Of a stretch of DNA of 64,000 bases, positions 58,418-64,000 are shown in pieces. Made by a program: the position numbers and the translations under genes. Below the pieces are notes generated by a model. It worked only from the letters and a program-made list of their open reading frames with translations, did no database searches and was not told the origin of the DNA. The DNA is from Variovorax sp. PBL-E5 (lineage in GTDB: Bacteria; Pseudomonadota; Gammaproteobacteria; Burkholderiales; Burkholderiaceae_C): positions 5,202,001 through 5,266,000 of the forward strand of contig NZ_LR594671.1 in NCBI RefSeq assembly GCF_901827185.1, in the 5' to 3' direction. Positions within the stretch are counted from its first letter, which is position 1; each line of letters starts with the position of its first letter.

Positions 58418-59527
58418 ATGCACACACGCCGCCATTTCCTTCGCCAGGCCTCTGCCGCTTCCGCCGCGGCGGCCTTGCCGCTGGCGCTGCCGGAGTTCGC
58501 CTTCGCGGCGCCGCAGCGCAGCTTCGAGCCCGGCTCGCAGCGCTGGCGCACCTTCGACGTGACGACGCAGGTCGAGCTGGCGCTGCCGCCCGGCGCCGCG
58601 CAGGTCTGGGTGCCGGTGCCTTCGATCGATACCGACTGGCAGAAATCGCTGTCGACCCGCTTCTCGAGCAATGGCCAGGCCGCCATCGCCTGGGATGGCG
58701 CGCAGGGCGTGCAGATGGTCCATGCCCGCTTCGAACCGGGCACCGCGAAGGCGATGCTCGAGGTGACCAGCCGCGTGAGCACGCGCGATCGCGCGGTCGA
58801 CTGGAATGTCCGCGGCCAGGTCGCGGACGACGCGGCCACGCATGCCGCATGGACGCAGCCGACCGCGCTGATCCCCACCGACGGCCTGGTGCGCACGGCC
58901 GCGCTGCATGCCACGCGGGGTGCAGAGGGCGATGTCGCGAAGCTGCATGCGATCTACGACTGGATCGCGAGCAACGTGTACCGCGAGCCCTCCGTGCGCG
59001 GCTGCGGCGAAGGCGACGTGAACGCCATGCTGAAGCTCGGCAGCCCCTCGGGCAAATGCGCCGACATCAATGCGCTGTTCGTCGGCATGTGCCGCTCGGT
59101 CGGCATTCCCGCGCGCGACCTCTACGGCGTGCGCCTCGCGCCCTCGGCCTTCGGCTACAAGGAACTCGGCGGCAACTCCGCGCAGCTCGCGGCCGCGCAG
59201 CACTGCCGCGCGGAAGCGTACGTGAAGGGGCACGGCTGGGTCGCCATGGATCCTGCCGACGTCACCAAGGTCATGCGCCAGGAAACGGCGGTCTGGATCC
59301 GGGACGTCTCGGACCCGGTCGTCGCGCCCGTGAACAAGAAGCTGTTCGGCTGCTGCGAAGGCAACTGGATGGCCTACAACGACGCACACGACGTCGTGCT
59401 GCCGGGCGCCAGCGGCAAGCCGATGGGCTTCCTGATGTACCCGGTGGCGGAGACCTCCGCGGGCCGCGTGGACCCGTACGCGCCGGAGCAATTCCGCTAC
59501 AGCATCTCCGCGCGCGAAGTCGCCTGA
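58418..59527 (+). CDS. Tat-exported transglutaminase-like protein
   Basis: A 369-residue protein. Its leader TRRHFLRQASAASAAAALPL is a twin-arginine signal. A beta-rich domain (about 35-165) precedes a transglutaminase-like core with Cys in GSPSGKCADINALFVGMC, His in QHCRAEAYVKGHGWVAMD and Asp in MDPADV. Such cores act as peptidases or amidases as often as cross-linkers. Export by Tat suggests folding in the cytoplasm, perhaps with a cofactor. The substrate is unknown. It is divergent from the SDR pair. Confidence 0.85.
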   Translation: MHTRRHFLRQASAASAAAALPLALPEFAFAAPQRSFEPGSQRWRTFDVTTQVELALPPGAAQVWVPVPSIDTDWQKSLSTRFSSNGQAAIAWDGAQGVQMVHARFEPGTAKAMLEVTSRVSTRDRAVDWNVRGQVADDAATHAAWTQPTALIPTDGLVRTAALHATRGAEGDVAKLHAIYDWIASNVYREPSVRGCGEGDVNAMLKLGSPSGKCADINALFVGMCRSVGIPARDLYGVRLAPSAFGYKELGGNSAQLAAAQHCRAEAYVKGHGWVAMDPADVTKVMRQETAVWIRDVSDPVVAPVNKKLFGCCEGNWMAYNDAHDVVLPGASGKPMGFLMYPVAETSAGRVDPYAPEQFRYSISAREVA

Positions 59528-59549
59528 GCCGCGGCGCGCGCTGTCTTCT

Positions 59550-60467
59550 TCAGGCGCGCTGGGCGCGCACGCCGATCACGGCGTTCGCGCTCGGTCTGCG
59601 CTGCGCATCGAACACCTCGAAGAGAAAGTCGGTGAAGGCCTTCACCTTCGCCGAGCCGACGCGCGACTTCGCCATCACGACGTGGAAGGTCCGCATGTCG
59701 GTCGTCCACTCGGGGTAGACCTGCACCAGCGTGCCTTCGGCGAGCGAACCGTTCACGAACACGTCCAGCACGTACGACACGCCCGCGCCCTGCTGCGTCG
59801 CCATCACGAGCGCGTCGCTGCTGTTGAAGTGAAGCGGGCCCTCGGGACGGATCTCGATGTCTTGCGCGTCCTTGCGGAGCCGCCACGGATTCACCGAGCG
59901 GCGTTCTTCCGGCAGGATGCCGATGCAGCCTCGGCGGTCCAGGTCGCCGGGATGTTCCGGCAGCGTGGCGACGATCTGCGGCGCGCAGCACACCACGTAG
60001 CGGCTCTCGTAGATCGGGCGGGCCACCAGGTCGGCATCTTCCACCTGGTCCATGCGGATCGCCACGTCGATGCCGCGCTCGATCAGGTGGTGCGGCTGGT
60101 TGGTCAGCGTGACCGCCGTGGCGATGTCCGGGTAGCGCGCGGCGAACGCCGGCAGCGCGGGGCACAACAGGGTATGGCCGAGGGAGATCGGCGTCTCGAT
60201 GTGCAGCCGGCCGCGCAAGCCGCCGACCTGGCTGCGGATCTCGTCCTCGATGCGCGCGACGCTGCCGAGCAGTTCGCGCGCACGCAGCAGCAGGGTCTGG
60301 CCTTCTTCGGTGACGCGCAGGCGGCGGGTGTCGCGATCGATCAGCGTGACGTCGAGATGCCGCTCCAGGTTGCGCACACAGGTGGTGACCGTCGCATTCG
60401 CCAGATCCAGCGACTCGGCCGCACGCGAGAAGCTGCCGCATTCGGCAACGCGCACGAAAACTTCCAT
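59550..60467 (-). CDS. LysR-family transcriptional regulator
   Basis: A 305-residue regulator. The N-terminus MEVFVRVAECGSFSRAAESL starts slightly inside the usual HTH: upstream in-frame bases encode QELKIDRLWG as in relatives, but a TAG a few codons further and no start codon leave this ATG as the only option. The effector domain covers about 90-290. It faces the transglutaminase gene convergently and probably controls the SDR/transglutaminase or Bug/selenoprotein genes. Confidence 0.87.
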   Translation of the reverse strand: MEVFVRVAECGSFSRAAESLDLANATVTTCVRNLERHLDVTLIDRDTRRLRVTEEGQTLLLRARELLGSVARIEDEIRSQVGGLRGRLHIETPISLGHTLLCPALPAFAARYPDIATAVTLTNQPHHLIERGIDVAIRMDQVEDADLVARPIYESRYVVCCAPQIVATLPEHPGDLDRRGCIGILPEERRSVNPWRLRKDAQDIEIRPEGPLHFNSSDALVMATQQGAGVSYVLDVFVNGSLAEGTLVQVYPEWTTDMRTFHVVMAKSRVGSAKVKAFTDFLFEVFDAQRRPSANAVIGVRAQRA

Positions 60468-60590
60468 GCCCCAGAGACGATCGATCTTCAGCTCCTGCAG
60501 CGAAGATCCATTCTAGGCCGCCCCGTCTCTCGAGCCCGATGACTTGTTCCAGGAATACCGCGGAACCGGCTTCGCCGGGCCGCTGGCATG

Positions 60591-60641
60591 GCCCCCGGAA
60601 AGGGGGTGGGCGGCTACGCGAAGCGAGCAAGCCTGGGGGTC
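60591..60641 (-). repeat. dispersed intergenic repeat, copy 3
   Basis: CCCCCGGAAAGGGGGTGGGC then TACGCGAAGCGAGCAAGCCT and GGGGGT. It matches copy 1 (28743-28793) at about nine of ten bases. It lies just beyond the exbD stop codon, overlapping it by two bases, so it could form the 3' end of that message. The rest of 60468-60590 shows no gene. Confidence 0.7.
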
Positions 60642-61086
60642 ATTTCTTTTCCGTTACGAAGCCGATCCTGCTCAGGCCGGCCTTGTTGGCGATGCCCATC
60701 AGCTCGACCACCTTGCCGTAGGGCACGGTCTGATCGGCGCGCAGCTGCACCTCGGTGTCGCGGCTGTCGGCGGCAGCCTTCTCGAGTTGCTGCGCGAGCT
60801 GTTCATCGGTCACCGGCTTGTCGTTCAGGTACACCTTGCCGGCCGCATCGACCACCAGGCTCACGAACCTGGGCGCATCGGTCGCGTCGCCGGCATCGGT
60901 GCGCGGCAGGTCGAGCTTGATGGAGCTGGCCATCAGCGGCGCCGTGATGATGAAGATCACCAGCAGCACCAGCATCACATCGACCAGCGGCGTCACGTTG
61001 ATGTCGGACAACGGGCGCTGGCCGCCGGCGCCGGTGGCGCGGCCGCCGGTGGCTGCGCTGCCGAGCGAGGTGCGACCGAAGGCCAT
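60640..61086 (-). CDS. exbD: ExbD/TolR-family energy-transducing protein
   Basis: A 148-residue inner-membrane protein with the family start PLSDINVTPLVDVMLVLLVI, whose Asp in the TM helix is the proton site, and a periplasmic domain (VYLNDKPVTDEQLAQQL). With ExbB/TolQ it converts proton-motive force into mechanical work for TonB- or TolA-type systems. 23 bases after exbB. No tonB is in the window, so TolR is equally possible. Confidence 0.88.
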   Translation of the reverse strand: MAFGRTSLGSAATGGRATGAGGQRPLSDINVTPLVDVMLVLLVIFIITAPLMASSIKLDLPRTDAGDATDAPRFVSLVVDAAGKVYLNDKPVTDEQLAQQLEKAAADSRDTEVQLRADQTVPYGKVVELMGIANKAGLSRIGFVTEKK

Positions 61087-61109
61087 GGGCGCGCGTTCCG
61101 TTCGGGCGG

Positions 61110-61805
61110 CTAGGCCGGCATTGCCCGCGCGGGCGGCAGCGGCACTTCGCGCGGCGGCTCGCCGAGCATGCCGAGCAGGTCGTGCGCGAAGCCTTCGAGC
61201 TCGGCCTCGATCCGCCCGACCACGCGGCCGAACACGTTGTAGGCGAGCACGGCCGGGATCGCGACGGCCAGGCCGAAGGCCGTCATGATCAGCGCCTGGC
61301 CGACCGGTCCGGCGACCTTGTCGATGGTGAAGCCGCCCGTCTCGCCGGCAATGCCGGTCAGCGCGAGGTAGATGCCCCAGACCGTGCCGAGCAGGCCGAC
61401 GAAGGGCGCCGTGGCGCCCACCGTCGCCAACAGGATCTGCCCGGCCTGCAGGCGCCGCAGCGCCGCATGCAGCGCATCGCGCAGCGCGCGCGTGAGGCGC
61501 TGGCTGCGGTCGCCCGCACCACCGAGCGTGCCCGCATCGGAGCGCGCGGAGAGGTTCTTGACGGCGCTGACCGCGGGCCAGACCAGCGCCGCGCGATCGA
61601 AGGCGCGCAGGCTGGCCTCGGCATCGCCGAGCGAGGGCGACTGCCAGAAGGCGGCGATGCTGCGCAGCACGTCGCGCGTGCCGCCGCGCAGCAGCCAGGC
61701 CTTCCAGAGGATCACGACCCAGCTCGACACCGACATCGCGAGCAGCAGCGCTGCCACCGAGCGGCTGACGGCGTCGCCGTGGGCCAGCAGCTCGAGGACG
61801 CTCAT
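61110..61805 (-). CDS. exbB: MotA/TolQ/ExbB proton channel protein
   Basis: A 231-residue protein with TM1 at about 15-35 and a second pair of helices containing LLATVGATAPFVGLLGTVWG and ALIMTAFGLAVAIPAVLAYN, the ExbB/TolQ hallmarks. It forms the channel partner of the ExbD-like protein. One base separates its start from the dapB stop, so dapB-exbB-exbD is one unit. Whether it serves TonB or Tol is not decided by sequence. Confidence 0.9.
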   Translation of the reverse strand: MSVLELLAHGDAVSRSVAALLLAMSVSSWVVILWKAWLLRGGTRDVLRSIAAFWQSPSLGDAEASLRAFDRAALVWPAVSAVKNLSARSDAGTLGGAGDRSQRLTRALRDALHAALRRLQAGQILLATVGATAPFVGLLGTVWGIYLALTGIAGETGGFTIDKVAGPVGQALIMTAFGLAVAIPAVLAYNVFGRVVGRIEAELEGFAHDLLGMLGEPPREVPLPPARAMPA

Positions 61806-61806
61806 C

Positions 61807-62640
61807 TCAGCGGAGCCCCAGCACGTCGGCCATGTCGAACAGCCCGGCTCGCTGGCCGGCCAGGAAGCGCACGGCCCGCAGGCTGCCCTGCGCATAGGTC
61901 GTGCGGCTGGCCGACTTGTGCGTGATCTCGATGCGTTCGCCGGTGCCGGCGAACAGCACCGTGTGGTCGCCGACGATGTCGCCGCCGCGGATGGCGGAAA
62001 AGCCGATGGTGGAAGGATCGCGTTCGCCGGTGATGCCTTCGCGCGCGTAGACGGCGCATTCCTTGAGGTCGCGGCCGAGCGCCTCGGCGATCACCTCGCC
62101 CATCTTGAGCGCGGTGCCCGAGGGCGCATCGACCTTGTGCCGATGATGCGCCTCGATGATCTCGATGTCGTAGCCGATGGAGAGCGCCTTGGCCGCCATC
62201 TCGAGCAGCTTGAAGGTGACGTTGACGCCGACGCTCATGTTGGGCGCCATCATGATCGCGACCTCCTTGGCGGCCTCGGCGATCTCGGCCTTCTGCGCGT
62301 CGCTGAAGCCGGTGGTGCCGATGACGAGCTGCACGCCGAGTTCGCGGCACATGGCCAGATGCGCCATCGTGCCCTCGGGCCGCGTGAAGTCGATCAGCAC
62401 CTGGGCATCCTTCAGGCCCTGGCGCAGGTCGGCCACGATCGGCACGCCGCTCGCGAAGCCGAGAAACGCGGCCGCGTCGCTGCCGATGGCCGGGCTGCCC
62501 GCGATGTCGAGCGCACCGGCCAGCCGGCAGTCGGGCGCCTCGCGCACGGCCTCGATCAGCATGTGGCCCATGCGGCCGGAAGCGCCCGCGATCGCCACGC
62601 GCCGCAGCGGCGGGGGATTGGATGAAGAAGAGTCAGTCAC
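61807..62640 (-). CDS. dapB: 4-hydroxy-tetrahydrodipicolinate reductase
   Basis: A 277-residue NAD(P)H enzyme of lysine and diaminopimelate synthesis. Nucleotide loop [30 protein letters not shown], the active-site [17 protein letters not shown] (general acid His and Lys) and [16 protein letters not shown]. Length is standard. It is 63 bases after bamE and immediately before exbB. Confidence 0.96.
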   Translation of the reverse strand: MTDSSSSNPPPLRRVAIAGASGRMGHMLIEAVREAPDCRLAGALDIAGSPAIGSDAAAFLGFASGVPIVADLRQGLKDAQVLIDFTRPEGTMAHLAMCRELGVQLVIGTTGFSDAQKAEIAEAAKEVAIMMAPNMSVGVNVTFKLLEMAAKALSIGYDIEIIEAHHRHKVDAPSGTALKMGEVIAEALGRDLKECAVYAREGITGERDPSTIGFSAIRGGDIVGDHTVLFAGTGERIEITHKSASRTTYAQGSLRAVRFLAGQRAGLFDMADVLGLR

Positions 62641-62703
62641 GCGTTTCAGCCCTCGGGGATGCGGAATACGGATGCGGACCGGCCGGCGCGGCCCGGCGCG
62701 CGC

Positions 62704-63258
62704 TCAGCGCGCCGTTTCGAGCGGGGGATAGCTCGGCGGCAGCGGCGGCAGGGACGCGGGCGATGCCTCGGCGGCCTGCTTCTCCTTGGACGGCTCGTAT
62801 TTCTTGAGCTCGTCCGGCTTCGCTTCCAGGTCCGGCACCTTGCCGCCGTGCTTGCGCACGTCGAGCGTGGCGACGAACTCCTGCTCGCTCGGCATCGGGT
62901 CGCCCGAGAAATGGTCGAGCGCCTCGTCCTTGAAGAACAGCGTCAGCCGGCGCTCCTGCGGCTCCACGCCCTGGCGCCGGATCGTGAACACGTAGTCCCA
63001 GCGGTTGGAATGGAAGATGTCGTTCAGCAGCGAGGTGCCGAGGATCTCGCGCACCTGCTGGCGGGACATGCCGGGCCTGAGCGCCTCGACCTGCTCCTTC
63101 GAGACGAAATTGCCCTGCACCACTTCGACCTTGTAGGGCGTGATGGTGGTCAGCGCGCTGCGGGTGCGGTCGGTGAAGCTGCTGCAGGCGCCAAGACTCA
63201 GGCTCGCCGCGACGGCGCCGATCAGCAGCCAGAGGCGGCGTTGGGGAATGGCAGGCAT
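62704..63258 (-). CDS. bamE: outer-membrane assembly lipoprotein BamE
   Basis: A 184-residue lipoprotein of the BAM complex. Signal and lipobox LSLGAC, then YKVEVVQGNFVSKEQVEALR, PGMSRQQVREILGTSLLNDI and a beta-strand WDYVFTIRR. A Pro/Glu-rich tail follows the usual domain. A possible -10 (TACAAT, complement of 63289-63294) lies 30 bases before the ATG. It is divergent from fur over 85 bases, a conserved arrangement. Confidence 0.94.
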   Translation of the reverse strand: MPAIPQRRLWLLIGAVAASLSLGACSSFTDRTRSALTTITPYKVEVVQGNFVSKEQVEALRPGMSRQQVREILGTSLLNDIFHSNRWDYVFTIRRQGVEPQERRLTLFFKDEALDHFSGDPMPSEQEFVATLDVRKHGGKVPDLEAKPDELKKYEPSKEKQAAEASPASLPPLPPSYPPLETAR

Positions 63259-63343
63259 GGCAAGAAGGGTAGGCGATATGATCGGCTCATTGTAGCGGTT
63301 GGCCCCTGGCGAGCGCCCCGCGCACCGCAGGAGAGGAACCACC

Positions 63344-63763
63344 ATGGCCAACATCGACGAACTCAAGAACACGGGCCTGAAGGCCACCCTGCCGCGCCTC
63401 AAGATTCTCGAGATCTTCCAGAACGGCGGCCAGCGCCACATGACGGCCGAGGATGTGTTTCGCGTGCTGCTCAACGAGCACTCCGACGTCGGCCTCGCCA
63501 CCGTCTACCGCGTGCTGACGCAGTTCGAGCAGGCCGGCATCCTGGAGCGCAGCCATTTCGAGAGCGGCAAGGCGGTGTACGAACTCAACGAGGGCAAGCA
63601 CCACGACCACCTGATCTGCACTTCGTGCGGCAAGGTCGAGGAGTTCTACGACCCCGAGATCGAAAACCGGCAGCAATCGGTGGCAAAGGACAAGGGCTGG
63701 ATCCTGCAGGACCACGCGATGTCGCTCTACGGCCTCTGCGCCGATTGTGTAAACAAACGCTAA
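63344..63763 (+). CDS. fur: ferric uptake regulator Fur
   Basis: A 139-residue metal-dependent repressor. DNA-binding winged helix ([12 protein letters not shown] ... [18 protein letters not shown]), metal site [12 protein letters not shown] and a second C-x2-C (LCADC) near the end. Length is typical. GGAGAGG precedes the ATG at 63344. It controls iron uptake and would plausibly act on exbBD-type genes nearby. The last three bases overlap the convergent hprK. Confidence 0.95.
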   Translation: MANIDELKNTGLKATLPRLKILEIFQNGGQRHMTAEDVFRVLLNEHSDVGLATVYRVLTQFEQAGILERSHFESGKAVYELNEGKHHDHLICTSCGKVEEFYDPEIENRQQSVAKDKGWILQDHAMSLYGLCADCVNKR

Positions 63764-64000
63764 TCGAGATCCCTGGCGCTTTCCATCGCCTTGTGGTGGC
63801 GCGCCACGAAGTCTGCATAGGTGTCGATGCCGCGCAGCTGCAGGATGGAGTTGCGCACCGCCGCCTCGACCAGCACGGCGATGTTGCGGCCGGCGACCAC
63901 CTGGATGATCACCTTGCGCACCGGGATGCCCAGCACGTCCTGCGTGAGCGGCGCCGAGGGCATGCGCTCGTAGTCGCGCTCGAAGCTGTCGCGCCGCACC
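63760..64000 (-). CDS. hprK: HPr kinase/phosphorylase, C-terminal part
   Basis: The last 80 or so codons of a gene that runs off the right edge. [20 protein letters not shown] and [20 protein letters not shown] are the C-terminal HprK blocks. The enzyme phosphorylates and dephosphorylates Ser of HPr in the nitrogen-PTS of proteobacteria. The kinase P-loop lies outside the window. Its stop overlaps that of fur. Confidence 0.9.
   Translation of the reverse strand, partial: VRRDSFERDYERMPSAPLTQDVLGIPVRKVIIQVVAGRNIAVLVEAAVRNSILQLRGIDTYADFVARHHKAMESARDLD

Overview
The window comes from a high-GC betaproteobacterium of the order Burkholderiales, most likely Comamonadaceae and close to Variovorax. 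This is inferred from gene order (fur/bamE-dapB-exbB-exbD; leuS-lptE-holA-proA; gshA..gshB), four Bug-type (TctC) solute-binding proteins, a DsbA with a twin-arginine-like leader, and intergenic repeats of a kind I associate with that family. No database search was possible, so the genus is tentative.

Layout. 1-3.8 kb: dsbA, a SPOR-domain protein and argS, then a PsiF-repeat protein. 3.8-11.3 kb: a membrane/spermidine-synthase fusion, a LysR regulator, and an HMG-CoA-lyase / CoA-transferase / Bug operon divergent from an IclR regulator across a well-formed operator-promoter region. 11.4-14.3 kb: haloacid dehalogenase and malate synthase G. 14.2-21.5 kb: a mosaic accessory island. It holds a KfrB-like gene running into the 3' end of glcB, a BetR-receiver regulator facing a hybrid histidine kinase and a small periplasmic protein, a decayed Rhs gene with a small membrane protein, a decayed second copy of the periplasmic gene with its upstream region, and the orphan 3' end of an outer-membrane-like gene. 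21.5-41 kb: mostly core genes (ProQ/FinO protein, fasciclin lipoprotein, PPi-dependent phosphofructokinase, gshA-kup-benE-gshB, proA, holA, lptE, leuS). 41-48.4 kb: glycogen operon glgX-glgC-glgA-glgP. 48.5-52.8 kb: selenocysteine cassette selC-selA-selB plus a thioredoxin-reductase-like flavoprotein. 52.9-60.5 kb: Bug, UGSC-type selenoprotein, Bug, two short-chain dehydrogenases, a Tat-exported transglutaminase-like protein and a LysR regulator. 60.6-64 kb: exbD, exbB, dapB, bamE, fur and the 3' end of hprK.

The most interesting part is 48.4-56.7 kb. A tRNA-Sec gene lies directly upstream of selA and selB, and the flavoprotein overlaps the end of selB. About 1.2 kb further on, an open frame of 571 codons is interrupted only by one TGA at codon 106. 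The TGA begins a U-G-T-C motif and is followed by a perfect 8-bp hairpin with a GGU loop at the distance expected of a bacterial SECIS. A plain ORF caller would split this gene into two wrong halves. The selC and selenoprotein upstream regions share an exact 11-mer, the same 17-bp spacing to a -10-like hexamer, and a palindrome just upstream, which suggests co-regulation. The two flanking Bug genes suggest the selenoprotein acts on a small organic acid or related compound, but its reaction cannot be read from sequence.
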